Below the pieces are notes generated by a model. That model ran no database searches and had not been told where the DNA came from. It was given only the letters and a program-made list of their open reading frames with translations. A DNA stretch of 64,000 nt, from assembly GCA_963783695.1 (NCBI GenBank), contig CAWAOM010000002.1, positions 186,001 to 250,000 on the forward strand. Reading direction: 5' to 3'. Position numbers and translations under genes: made by a program. This document shows positions 1 to 8,357 of this stretch, piece by piece; positions within the stretch are counted from its first letter, which is position 1; every line of letters begins with the position of its first letter. The stretch is from BM003 sp963783695 (GTDB lineage Bacteria > Pseudomonadota > Gammaproteobacteria > Steroidobacterales > BM003).

Positions 1-1787
1 TGGGAGACCTGGCTGCGTGTTACTGAAGTTGCCTTGTCATCGACCAGGGCCTTGAACGGACCCCAGAAGTCTTCCATCAACGGGACCCAGTCCTTTTCGC
101 CACGCGAGATGGCATCCAGGCTGTCTTCCATCCGCGCAGTGAAGTCGTAATCGACGTATTGGGTAAAGTGCTCGGTCAAAAACCGGTTGACGATTCGGCC
201 GACATCGGAGGGTCTGAATCGTTTCTGCTCGACCTCTACGTATTCACGATTTTTCAGCGTCTGGATAATGCTGGCGTAGGTGGAGGGCCTGCCAATCCCA
301 AACTCTTCCAGCGTTTTTACCAGGCTGGCCTCGCTGAAGCGCGGCGGCGGCTCGGTAAAGTGCTGCTCGGGGCGGATTTCCTTGAGAGCAAGAACCTCGC
401 CTTCCTCTATGCGGGGCAGGCGACGGTCGTTGTCGTCGTCTTCGGCATCTTCGCGGCCCTCGCGGTAAACTTCGAGAAACCCGGGTTCCACCAGTACCGA
501 ACCGTTGGCGCGGAAGCGAATGATCTGGTTTTCTTCGCTCGGCCGTTTCTCCATGTCGTCCGCGCCTGGCAGCAGATCGAGAGCGACCGTGTCATAAACG
601 GCCGCGATCATCTGGCTCGCAACGGCGCGTTTCCAGATCAGCTCGTACAGGCGGAACTGATCGTTGTCGATTTTTCCCTTGAGTTGGGCCGGGCGAATCG
701 ACGCTAAGGCCGGACGAATCGCTTCGTGTGCTTCCTGGGCATTTTTCGACCGCGTTTTGAAGCGCCGGACTTCCTCAGGCAATTTGTCCTTGCCGTAGTT
801 GTCGCCAATCATCGTGCGAAGATCGTTCAATGCCTCGGCCGACAAGTTGACCGAATCGGTTCGCATGTAGGTGATCAGTCCGACCGGCCCCTCGCCGAAA
901 TCCACACCTTCGTAAAGGCGTTGCGCAACGGACATGGTTTTTTGCGCCGAGAAACCGAGCTTGCGCGACGCATCCTGTTGCAGCGTGGATGTCGTGAAAG
1001 GCGCGGCGGGATTGCGGCGGCGCTGCTTCTTGTCGACCTTGGCGACAAACAGCTGGCCGTTTGCCTTAGTCTCGATGGTGCGGCGGACGTCTTCGGCCTG
1101 TTTATCGTTGCCAAAGCTGAATTGCTCGACTTTCTCGCCCAGATACTGGGCCAGCCGGGCCGGAAAAGTCTGCGCGCCTTTTTCCGCGTCGACCTCGATC
1201 GTCCAGTATTCGCGCGGTATGAACGCGCGAATTTCGTCTTCACGCTCGACGATCATTCGCAATGCCGGACTCTGCACCCTGCCGGCGCCGAGTCCCGGCC
1301 TGATCTTGCGCCACAGCAATGGCGACAGGTTGAAACCGAGTAAATAATCGAGCGCGCGGCGTGCTTGCTGGGCATTAATCAGGTCGGTGGACAAAACCGC
1401 AGGTTCGTCCACCGCATCCTGCACCGCTTTCTTGGTAATTTCGTAGAAATGAACCCGGTGGACTGCTTTGTCGGCGAGCACGCCGCTTTCCTTCAGCAAC
1501 TCCAGCAGGTGCCAGGAGATTGCCTCGCCTTCGCGATCAGGGTCAGTTGCCAGATACAGCGCGTCAGCCTTTTTGAGCGCTTTTTCGATCGACTTAACGT
1601 GTTTTTCGTTCTTTTCGATGATCTCGTATCGCATCTGGAAGCCGTGATCGGTATCCACGGCACCCTCTTTGGGAACGAGATCGCGGACATGCCCGTACGA
1701 GGCCATGACCTCGAAGTCCTTGCCGAGGTATTTCTTGATGGTCTTCGCCTTGGCGGGCGACTCTACGATTACGAGATTCTTGCTCAT
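1..1787 (-). CDS. topA: DNA topoisomerase I, 3' end cut off by window edge
   Basis: Type IA topoisomerase that relaxes negative supercoils. The ATG at 1787 begins MSKNLVIVESPAKAKTI, the classic TOPRIM start, followed by the acidic ATDPDREGEAI motif. The active-site tyrosine lies in GLITYMRTDS at about residue 307 (codon at 867–869). About 595 codons are present. The frame stays open to base 1, so the C-terminal zinc-ribbon part lies outside the window. A terminator-like hairpin separates it from smg upstream, so it probably has its own promoter in the 84-base gap. Identification is certain; only the missing end limits it. Confidence 0.97.
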   Translation of the reverse strand, partial: MSKNLVIVESPAKAKTIKKYLGKDFEVMASYGHVRDLVPKEGAVDTDHGFQMRYEIIEKNEKHVKSIEKALKKADALYLATDPDREGEAISWHLLELLKESGVLADKAVHRVHFYEITKKAVQDAVDEPAVLSTDLINAQQARRALDYLLGFNLSPLLWRKIRPGLGAGRVQSPALRMIVEREDEIRAFIPREYWTIEVDAEKGAQTFPARLAQYLGEKVEQFSFGNDKQAEDVRRTIETKANGQLFVAKVDKKQRRRNPAAPFTTSTLQQDASRKLGFSAQKTMSVAQRLYEGVDFGEGPVGLITYMRTDSVNLSAEALNDLRTMIGDNYGKDKLPEEVRRFKTRSKNAQEAHEAIRPALASIRPAQLKGKIDNDQFRLYELIWKRAVASQMIAAVYDTVALDLLPGADDMEKRPSEENQIIRFRANGSVLVEPGFLEVYREGREDAEDDDNDRRLPRIEEGEVLALKEIRPEQHFTEPPPRFSEASLVKTLEEFGIGRPSTYASIIQTLKNREYVEVEQKRFRPSDVGRIVNRFLTEHFTQYVDYDFTARMEDSLDAISRGEKDWVPLMEDFWGPFKALVDDKATSVTRSQVS

Positions 1788-1815
1788 CTGCTAGATCAGC
1801 AGCCATTTTCCGACC

Positions 1816-1844
1816 GACAAAACAAACCGCGGGACATGCCGCGG
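1816..1844 (-). terminator. Rho-independent terminator after smg
   Basis: On the minus strand a GC stem (CCGCGG, 6-base loop, CCGCGG; plus-strand 1827–1844) is followed by a T-rich run (complement of 1816–1826). It begins 28 bases past the smg stop codon, so it should end smg/dprA transcription before topA. The stem is short but pure GC. Confidence 0.6.
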
Positions 1845-1871
1845 CCAGAGAAAGGAGACTTTTGCGTCTTG

Positions 1872-2348
1872 TCAGTGGACCAGGCCGGTGTCCTCCTCGA
1901 AAACCAGATCTTCCATGCGTGCGTATGCGGCCTCCTGGCCCGGTTGGCTGAACAACACCATCAGCACGACCCACTTGATTTGTTCGACGTCGATCTCGTC
2001 GTTGTCCAGCGCCATCAGCCGGTCGATAACCAGTTCGCGTTGGGCAGCCGACAAAATGCCGATTTGCTCAAGATACATTACATAGCCGCGACAACTGCTG
2101 TCGAGACGGGAAATCTCATGACGGTTGAATACCCGCACCGATCTGGCGGTGGGCGCCCGCGTCTCACAGCGCTCGTCGTCGCGAGCGAGGCCATCCAGCC
2201 AGTCGAGAGCGCGGTCGATCTGGCCCTCGCCAAAACCGGCGCTGGAAAGCTCGCGGCGGAGGATATCGCGATCGGGCTCGGGCTGATCCTCCTCCTCCAT
2301 GTAGGTCTCGAAGAGGTACATCAGCACATCGAGAACAGACTCTTTCAT
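1872..2348 (-). CDS. smg: Smg family protein (DUF494)
   Basis: 158 residues, the usual length for Smg. It starts MKESVLDVLMYLFETYME, typical of the family, and is rich in acidic and hydrophobic helices with no signal peptide or metal motif. The molecular role of Smg is not established; it is a conserved cytoplasmic protein encoded between dprA and topA in many gammaproteobacteria, as here. Only 5 bases separate it from the dprA stop codon, so the two are very likely cotranscribed. Confidence 0.93.
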   Translation of the reverse strand: MKESVLDVLMYLFETYMEEEDQPEPDRDILRRELSSAGFGEGQIDRALDWLDGLARDDERCETRAPTARSVRVFNRHEISRLDSSCRGYVMYLEQIGILSAAQRELVIDRLMALDNDEIDVEQIKWVVLMVLFSQPGQEAAYARMEDLVFEEDTGLVH

Positions 2349-2353
2349 GAAAA

Positions 2354-3505
2354 TTATCCCGTGGCCTCGATTCTGTAAAACAGGCCGCCTTGCGCTGCCA
2401 CGACCGTGCCTCGCAGCTCCAGGATCAGGAGCATGGAGGAAACCTCCGCAGCCGTCAAACCGCTGCGCTCGACCAAAGTGTCCTGGCCGACCGGGTCGAA
2501 GCCCATTGCATCGAGCAGTTTGACGTAGTCCGAATCCAGCGGATCCGCGCTTGATTCAGCCGTTGCGGTGACGGTGCCGGTCTGCTCCAGCTGGGCGCCA
2601 ACCAGTCCTGAAATCTCCTCGAGAACATCTTCGGCCGTTTCCACCAGTTTGGCACCGCCGCGAATGAGACTGTGACAACCGCGTGCCATCGGATTGTGGA
2701 TCGAGCCCGGGATCGCGAAGACTTCACGCCCCTGCTCGATAGCGGTTCGGGCGGTAATCAGGGAGCCGCTGCGGCGTGCCGCCTCCACGACGAGCGTGCC
2801 GACCGACATCCCGCTGATTATGCGGTTGCGGCGGGGGAAATGATGGCGGCGCGGCGCGGTGCCCAGCGGAAACTCGGAAATCAAGGCGCCGTGTTCGGCG
2901 ATACGGGCGGCCAGCGCCTTGTTGACGGCCGGGTAGGTCTGATCCAGCCCGGTCGCGCATACGGCGATCGTGATACCGCCGGCGTCCAGAGCGCCGCTAT
3001 GACTGGCGCCATCGATCCCCGTTGCCAGGCCGCTGGTGATGGCGAGTCCGCGCCCGGCGAAATAGCGGGCAAATCGTTGCGCCGTGATCTCGCCTGCGGG
3101 TGTCGGATTGCGGCTGCCGACCATCGCCAGCTGCGGCAGCTGCAGGAATTCGTACCTGCCGCGGACGAATAGTGTTGCCGGCGGGTCCGCAATCTCGCGC
3201 AGCAGTGACGGGTACTGCGCTGAATTCAGTGTCACCAGGGTGTTGTCCGGCTGGTCAAGCCATGCGCGCGCCGAATCCAGCTTGGAGTCGGGCTGCAACA
3301 GTGTTTCCGCCAGCGCAGCCGGTACCCCGGCAGCGGTCAGTGTGTGAGTGGACAACGCTCCCAGGCTCGTTCCTTTCGCAAGGCAGCAGGCGATTCGTTG
3401 CAGCGTTGTGGCGCTCAACGGCCCGGCCATTGCCAGCCGCAACCATGTGTCCGGATCCCACTGATCCGTTCCGTGTTTCGCTATTGCCGACTCATTGCTA
3501 TACAT
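2354..3505 (-). CDS. dprA: DNA-processing protein DprA/Smf
   Basis: DprA binds incoming single-stranded DNA and loads RecA during natural transformation. The Rossmann-like core is clear: VGSRNPTPAG, ITSGLATGIDGASHSGAL and PRRHHFPRRNRIISG. A C-terminal winged-helix (about the last 65 residues, LLDAMGFDPV through LELRGTV) completes the usual architecture. I chose the ATG at 3505 (383 residues) because the alternative ATG at 3565 would place a perfect 11-bp stem-loop inside the coding region and add an unconserved Arg-rich stretch. No strong ribosome site decides between them. It lies between the LysM gene and smg, the standard gammaproteobacterial order. A competence role here is inference, since no other com genes are visible. 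Confidence 0.94.
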   Translation of the reverse strand: MYSNESAIAKHGTDQWDPDTWLRLAMAGPLSATTLQRIACCLAKGTSLGALSTHTLTAAGVPAALAETLLQPDSKLDSARAWLDQPDNTLVTLNSAQYPSLLREIADPPATLFVRGRYEFLQLPQLAMVGSRNPTPAGEITAQRFARYFAGRGLAITSGLATGIDGASHSGALDAGGITIAVCATGLDQTYPAVNKALAARIAEHGALISEFPLGTAPRRHHFPRRNRIISGMSVGTLVVEAARRSGSLITARTAIEQGREVFAIPGSIHNPMARGCHSLIRGGAKLVETAEDVLEEISGLVGAQLEQTGTVTATAESSADPLDSDYVKLLDAMGFDPVGQDTLVERSGLTAAEVSSMLLILELRGTVVAAQGGLFYRIEATG

Positions 3506-3530
3506 GTGAAATACCGTGGCCCAGAACCGC

Positions 3531-3555
3531 GCACGCCCCGCAATGCGGGGCGTGC
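3531..3555. other. Perfect 11-bp stem-loop between the LysM gene and dprA
   Basis: GCACGCCCCGC, a 3-base loop AAT, then GCGGGGCGTGC. No T-run follows on the minus strand, so it is not a canonical terminator. It could be an mRNA-stability or attenuator hairpin that sets dprA level relative to the upstream gene. If dprA starts at 3565 instead, it would fall within codons 4–12. Confidence 0.5.
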
Positions 3556-3578
3556 CGGAAAACATCGCGAGAGGCGTG

Positions 3579-4676
3579 TTATTGCGGTGTGCGTACGCTG
3601 TCCAGCACGTGCATGACGTTTTTCGCCCTTACCACCACCGCATAGCTGATCCGGTCTTCGACGCTGAAGACCATCATCTCGCCGGCATATTCCTCGGGCA
3701 GCTTGACCTCCTCGGCAAACGCCTTGCCACCGTCGGCAAAGCGATCGCGGACGACTTCGCCCTCGCGGAACACCGAAAGTACATGCCCGGTCTCGATGCC
3801 GTCACGGGCGCCCCGGTTGATGACGACAATATAGAATTGTCCGATCAGCTGGGTCGCATCGACAACCGAGATAATTCGTCCATCTATCTGGTTTTGCGGT
3901 GCACGCGGCGTGAAATACAGCGGCAGATCATGGCGTTCCGGGAACAGCCGGTTACCCACCAGTACCTCGCGTTCGGTCGCGGTCAGCAGCATCGTAGCAG
4001 GATCACCGCCACGTTCTATGCGGCCCTCGCCAACGAAGACACCCTCGAAACCGACAACGTCGCCGTCGTCCGGATCGATCAGCGGATCGCCGACGCTGAT
4101 GACATTGTAGAGGTCACCTTCGGCGAAATCGGCGCCACGCACAAAAACTGAATTGTGAGCACCGGCGATCAGATGGCCGTCTTTGGCCGAGAGCACGTAG
4201 GGTGATTCCTCGGCGTCTTTCTTGCTAAGAACCCGGGGTCGCGACAGGAATGCCTCGACAGCCTGGTACGGGACAGTCGTAATCGCCTGATCGAGCGGCA
4301 TCTCGCGAACGCGCGGTGACAATTTGACCGTGTTGCCGCGAGTCAGGTGCAGCTGTGGCTGACCGTCCACATAGACCAGGGAGATTATGTCGCCCGGATA
4401 AATCAGGTGCGGATTCTCGATCTGTGGATTGACGTACCAGATCTCCGGCCAGAGCCAGGGATCACGCAGGAACATGCTGGAGATGCCCCATAACGTGTCG
4501 CCAGTCTGGACCACATAGCGGTCGGGATGGCCGGCCGCGAGTTCGACCTGGCTGCTACCCGCCTGTGCGAGAGTGATAAACGAATTACTTGAGTGGCCCG
4601 GCGTTATTGCCATGAACAGTGATAAAGACAGTCCAAGGGCAAATGCCCGGGTCTTGCGATGCCAAGTGGGACGCAT
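3579..4676 (-). CDS. Exported LysM-domain protein
   Basis: 365 residues. An N-terminal signal segment (ALGLSLSLFMAITPGHSS) is followed by one LysM domain at about residues 53–100 (YVVQTGDTLWGISSMFL … NPHLIYPGDIISL), which binds peptidoglycan. The remaining 260 residues are predicted mixed beta structure with no catalytic motif I recognise. A LysM protein of this size sits divergently from def and upstream of dprA in many gammaproteobacteria (for example Pseudomonas), and the arrangement is kept here. The role is probably in cell-wall or envelope maintenance; the exact function is unknown. Confidence 0.88.
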   Translation of the reverse strand: MRPTWHRKTRAFALGLSLSLFMAITPGHSSNSFITLAQAGSSQVELAAGHPDRYVVQTGDTLWGISSMFLRDPWLWPEIWYVNPQIENPHLIYPGDIISLVYVDGQPQLHLTRGNTVKLSPRVREMPLDQAITTVPYQAVEAFLSRPRVLSKKDAEESPYVLSAKDGHLIAGAHNSVFVRGADFAEGDLYNVISVGDPLIDPDDGDVVGFEGVFVGEGRIERGGDPATMLLTATEREVLVGNRLFPERHDLPLYFTPRAPQNQIDGRIISVVDATQLIGQFYIVVINRGARDGIETGHVLSVFREGEVVRDRFADGGKAFAEEVKLPEEYAGEMMVFSVEDRISYAVVVRAKNVMHVLDSVRTPQ

Positions 4677-4897
4677 ATTGATGCTGGCTCCGTCCGTCAG
4701 GTTGTGCAGTCAATGCGGCCGGCACTGTTATAATCTCTAGCTACAGTACGCGGGTCGCGGTCGTCGCTCTTAATAGCCTCTACCCCAGAATCTCCGGACG
4801 GCGTGACGGTCGTCGCACTTTTGCGACATAACTGTCAGAATTCTCATAACATTATCGTATTTTTGCAGAAAATACACAAAATGGTACCGGCGAATCC
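4677..4897. promoter_or_regulatory. Divergent promoter region, LysM gene / def
   Basis: A 221-base AT-richer spacer between divergent genes. It holds a perfect TATAAT at 4729–4734 on the plus strand, without a well-spaced −35. For def, TTGCGA at 4821–4826 with CATAAC at 4845–4850 (18-base spacer) is a possible promoter. No strong ribosome site precedes the def ATG. Promoter assignments are tentative. Confidence 0.35.
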
Positions 4898-5440
4898 ATG
4901 TCCAAACTCAACATACTCGAATATCCAGACCCGCGTCTGAGAACCAGAGCAAAAAAGGTAGAAAAAGTTGACGAAAAATTGCGTCAGCTGATCGACGACA
5001 TGTTCGAGACCATGTATGCGGCTCCTGGTATCGGTCTCGCCGCTACCCAGGTCAATGTCCACCAGCGGGTTCTCGTTGCCGATATATCCGACGATCAGAG
5101 CCAGCCGGTTGTGCTGATAAATCCCGAAATCATCGCCGCAGATGACGAGGGTATGACCGAGGAGGGCTGCCTCTCGGTCCCCGGCATCTATGAGCCGGTG
5201 CGGCGGTTCCAGCATGTTCGTGTGCGTTCGCTCGACCGCGACGGTAACGAGACGGAGGTAGAAGCCCACGGTCTGCTTGCGGTCTGCATCCAGCACGAAA
5301 TGGACCATCTCGAGGGAAAACTGTTCGTCGACTATCTGTCCGAACTGAAACGCCAGCGGATTCGCAAGAAGATAGAAAAGGGGCGGCGTGATACCGTCGT
5401 ATCCCGCTCGGGCGCATCGGGCACACCTTCGATAATCTGA
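4898..5440 (+). CDS. def: Peptide deformylase
   Basis: Removes the formyl group from the N-terminal methionine of new proteins, using a metal ion. All three motifs are present: GIGLAATQ (motif 1, about residue 45), EEGCLSVPG (motif 2, with the metal-binding Cys) and HEMDHLEG (motif 3, with both metal-binding His and the catalytic Glu). The length of 180 residues is slightly long because of a basic C-terminal tail. It is followed by fmt, which performs the opposite reaction on initiator tRNA, as in most bacteria. Confidence 0.97.
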   Translation: MSKLNILEYPDPRLRTRAKKVEKVDEKLRQLIDDMFETMYAAPGIGLAATQVNVHQRVLVADISDDQSQPVVLINPEIIAADDEGMTEEGCLSVPGIYEPVRRFQHVRVRSLDRDGNETEVEAHGLLAVCIQHEMDHLEGKLFVDYLSELKRQRIRKKIEKGRRDTVVSRSGASGTPSII

Positions 5441-5473
5441 CCCGGCGTACTGCCGTTAGCGAGGCTACCTGCG

Positions 5474-6421
5474 ATCGCCAGTTCCACTGAGCCGCTGCGA
5501 ATCGCGTTTGCGGGAACGCCCGATTTCGCGGTGCCATGCCTGACTGCCCTGGTGGCCTCCCCGGCGCGTGTCGTTGCCGTGCTCACTCAGCCCGACCGCC
5601 CGGCGGGCCGCGGCCGGCGCATGACGGCGAGCCCGGTGAAACAAGCCGCGCTGGAGCATGGTCTGCCGCTATTGCAGCCGCCGAGCCTCAGGCCGCCCGC
5701 GGCTGGAAGCAGACTCGCCGCGCTCGATCTCGACCTGCTGATCGTGATCGCCTACGGACTCATCCTGCCGCCTTCTGTTCTCGCGATCCCACGCCATGGC
5801 TGCATCAACGTCCACGCCTCGCTGCTGCCGCGCTGGCGCGGCGCGGCCCCGATCCAGCGGGCGCTGATGGCAGGCGATCGCCAGACCGGTATCAGCATTA
5901 TGCAAATGGACGAAGGCCTCGACACCGGGGACGTTCTCTACCAGGTCGCGATTGACATCGCGGACGACGAAACCGGCGGAACGCTCCATGATCGACTTGC
6001 AGCACTCGGAGCCGGGGCATTGCTGCACGTTTTGCGCCGGTTGCATGACGATCCGTTGCCCGCCATCGCGCAGGATGACGCGCTGGCCACCTACGCGGCG
6101 AAAATTGACAAGCGCGAATCCCGCATCGACTGGACTCAATCTGCTGCGGTACTGGCGCGCATGGTTCGTGCCTTTAATCCGTGGCCGGTCGCAGAGAGTC
6201 GTCTCGGCGATCGCCGCATCAGGGTCTGGGACGCATATCCGATAAATCGTGACTGTAATGCCGGGCCAGGCGAAATCGTCGCGGTCAGTGCCGAGGGTGT
6301 CGATGTCGCTACCGGCGACGGCATTCTTCGTCTGCGCCAGCTGCAGCTGCCCGGAAAACGAATCCATGCGGTGGCCGAGATCATTAACGCGGTCGATTTC
6401 AACGGCCGCGTGTTCGGTTGA
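5474..6421 (+). CDS. fmt: Methionyl-tRNA formyltransferase, probable non-ATG start
   Basis: Adds a formyl group from 10-formyl-THF to Met-tRNA. Seen: RIAFAGTPDFAVP at the N-terminus, HASLLPRWRGAAPIQRA (catalytic loop), MDEGLDTGDVL, and a C-terminal OB-type domain. The first ATG/GTG/TTG in frame is GTG 5531, which would delete the conserved RIAFAGTPDFA strand. The frame is open back to the def stop, so translation must begin earlier. Best candidate is ATC at 5474, 9 bases after GAGG (5461–5464), giving a start similar in length to E. coli Fmt; CTG 5495 is the other option. A base error (ATG read as ATC) is also possible. It overlaps rsmB by one base. Confidence 0.93.
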   Translation: MASSTEPLRIAFAGTPDFAVPCLTALVASPARVVAVLTQPDRPAGRGRRMTASPVKQAALEHGLPLLQPPSLRPPAAGSRLAALDLDLLIVIAYGLILPPSVLAIPRHGCINVHASLLPRWRGAAPIQRALMAGDRQTGISIMQMDEGLDTGDVLYQVAIDIADDETGGTLHDRLAALGAGALLHVLRRLHDDPLPAIAQDDALATYAAKIDKRESRIDWTQSAAVLARMVRAFNPWPVAESRLGDRRIRVWDAYPINRDCNAGPGEIVAVSAEGVDVATGDGILRLRQLQLPGKRIHAVAEIINAVDFNGRVFG

Positions 6422-7758
6422 TGGCGGCGGGCTCGCACAGCAGGGCCGCGGCGGCACAAGTACTCGTCGCCGTTGCCGAAGACGGCAAGTCGCTGAACGC
6501 GGTACTGCCGGCCGCCCAGGAGCAGCTGGATTGCGAGCGCGATCGCAGTCTCCTGGCGGCTATGTGCTATGGCGCGATTCGCTGGTATCCGCGACTTGCG
6601 GCGATCGCCGACGGCATGCTCGACCGGCCGATGAAAGCGGCCGACAAGGACATTCACGCCTTGCTGATCATCGGGCTGTTCCAGTTGCTGTACAGCCGCA
6701 TTCCGGTGCATGCCGCGGTATCCGCGACCGTCGGCGCGACTCGCGTGTTGGGCAAGCCATGGGCGCGCGGGCTGGTCAACGCGATATTGCGGCGTTTTCA
6801 GCGCGAGCGCGATCAGCGACTGGCGGCGGCAGATGAAAACGAGGTGTCGCTGTGGGCACATCCGCAGTGGCTTATCGACGCCATCCGCGCCGACTGGCCG
6901 GCGCAATGGGAGCGAATACTGGCGGCAAACAACAGCGAACCGCCGATGTGGGTCAGGGTTGCCACCGATATCGAGCAACGCGATAGCTACCAGCGGCTGT
7001 TGGCGTCCAGGCTTGGCGTCGGCGTGCAGCCATCACCCTGGGCCGAAGCTGCAATCCGGCTCGACGTTGCGGCCGGCGTTGCCGCATTGCCCGGTTTTGC
7101 CGCCGGCACGGTATCGGTGCAGGATGCCGGCGCCCAGCTTGCCGCGGTTTTTCTCGATGCAAAATCGGGGATGCGTGTGCTCGATGCCTGCGCCGCGCCC
7201 GGCGGTAAGACTGCGCATGTATTGCAGCGGGCGGGCGGTAACCTGGCGCTCACCGCGATCGATGTGAACGCGGAGCGGCTGGTCCGCGTAGATGAAAACC
7301 TGCGTCGTACCGGTTGCGCGGCGCAGCTGCTCGCAGCCGATGCCGCATGCCCGGAGACCTGGTGGGACGGCCAGATGTACGACCGTATTTTGCTCGATGC
7401 GCCATGTACGGCCAGCGGAGTGATTCGGCGTCACCCGGACATAAAGCTGTTGCGCAAGGCGGACGATATCGCGGCGCTGGCGGCGCTGCAGCGGCGGATG
7501 CTCGATGCGCTGTGGCCTTTGCTGCGGCCCGGCGGCAGGATGCTGTATTGCACCTGCTCGGTTTTTCACGCAGAGAATGAGAGCAATATTGCCGCGTTCG
7601 TTGCCGCGAATGGCGCCGCGCAGGTGGAGTCGGCACCGTTTTCCAGGGCCGAGCCGCCGTGGCAGGCGACTCCTCACGGCATCCAGATATTGCCGGGTGA
7701 CGCGGACATGGACGGCTTCTATTATGCTTGTCTGACCAGACATGGTGATTCTGGGTAG
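6421..7758 (+). CDS. rsmB: 16S rRNA m5C967 methyltransferase RsmB
   Basis: Methylates C967 of 16S rRNA. An N-terminal NusB-like RNA-binding domain (about residues 1–140) precedes a SAM-dependent methyltransferase fold with DACAAPGGKTAH (SAM binding), DAPCTASGVIRRHPD (first catalytic Cys region) and CTCSVFHAEN (second Cys). 445 residues is close to the E. coli length. The ATG at 6421 shares one base with the fmt stop TGA, implying coupled translation. In many relatives trkA follows rsmB; here a DUF4390/NtrYX block follows instead. Confidence 0.96.
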   Translation: MAAGSHSRAAAAQVLVAVAEDGKSLNAVLPAAQEQLDCERDRSLLAAMCYGAIRWYPRLAAIADGMLDRPMKAADKDIHALLIIGLFQLLYSRIPVHAAVSATVGATRVLGKPWARGLVNAILRRFQRERDQRLAAADENEVSLWAHPQWLIDAIRADWPAQWERILAANNSEPPMWVRVATDIEQRDSYQRLLASRLGVGVQPSPWAEAAIRLDVAAGVAALPGFAAGTVSVQDAGAQLAAVFLDAKSGMRVLDACAAPGGKTAHVLQRAGGNLALTAIDVNAERLVRVDENLRRTGCAAQLLAADAACPETWWDGQMYDRILLDAPCTASGVIRRHPDIKLLRKADDIAALAALQRRMLDALWPLLRPGGRMLYCTCSVFHAENESNIAAFVAANGAAQVESAPFSRAEPPWQATPHGIQILPGDADMDGFYYACLTRHGDSG

Positions 7759-7760
7759 CT

Positions 7761-8357
7761 ATGTTCTCAGCGGCGGCAATTCGATCAATGGACGTGCGGG
7801 TACGCAGCGTTCTTTTCGTATTGCTTTGCCTGTCTTCGATGGCTCCGGCCGTGGCCAGGGACGAGGGCCGTTTCGACATTCGTTCGGCGTTCGCGGAACT
7901 CGAGGACGGTGTCTTCTATCTCAATGGCCGTATCGACTACCACCTCAGCGAGGGTGCTTTCGAAGCGCTTGAGGGCGGCGCCACGCTGAATTTCAAGGTA
8001 CAGATTGAACTGACGCGCAAACGCAGGTTTATGCTGGACGCCGAAGTTGCCAGCCTGCGCCAGCGCTATCGTCTGCAGTTTCATGCACTCACCGGCCGCT
8101 ACCTCGCACACAACTCCAACAGTGGGGAGCAAGAGAGTTTCGGTAGTCTCGATGCGGCGTTGAAGCACATCGGCCGAATCCAGAAGGTTCCGATAATCGA
8201 CGCCTCGTTGCTCAAAGACGATGTCCGATATGAGCTGGGATTGCGGGCGATCCTCGATATCCGCGAGTTGCCGAAAGGGCTGCGCTGGCTCGGTATTTGG
8301 TGGAACGACGATCTCAAAATCGTCAGCGAGTGGTATCGATGGCCTTTAAGTCCCTGA
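7761..8357 (+). CDS. Exported DUF4390 protein
   Basis: 198 residues with an N-terminal hydrophobic signal segment (VLFVLLCLSSMAPAVA). The rest is beta-rich and matches the pattern I know for DUF4390: YHLSEGAFEALEGG near the start, LTRKRRF in the middle, LGIWWNDDLKIVSEWYRW at the end. The function of the family is unknown. It lies 2 bases after rsmB and overlaps the NtrY-like kinase by 19 bases, so it is probably cotranscribed with both; DUF4390 proteins often precede NtrY-type kinases, suggesting a periplasmic link to that sensor (inference). Confidence 0.8.
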   Translation: MFSAAAIRSMDVRVRSVLFVLLCLSSMAPAVARDEGRFDIRSAFAELEDGVFYLNGRIDYHLSEGAFEALEGGATLNFKVQIELTRKRRFMLDAEVASLRQRYRLQFHALTGRYLAHNSNSGEQESFGSLDAALKHIGRIQKVPIIDASLLKDDVRYELGLRAILDIRELPKGLRWLGIWWNDDLKIVSEWYRWPLSP

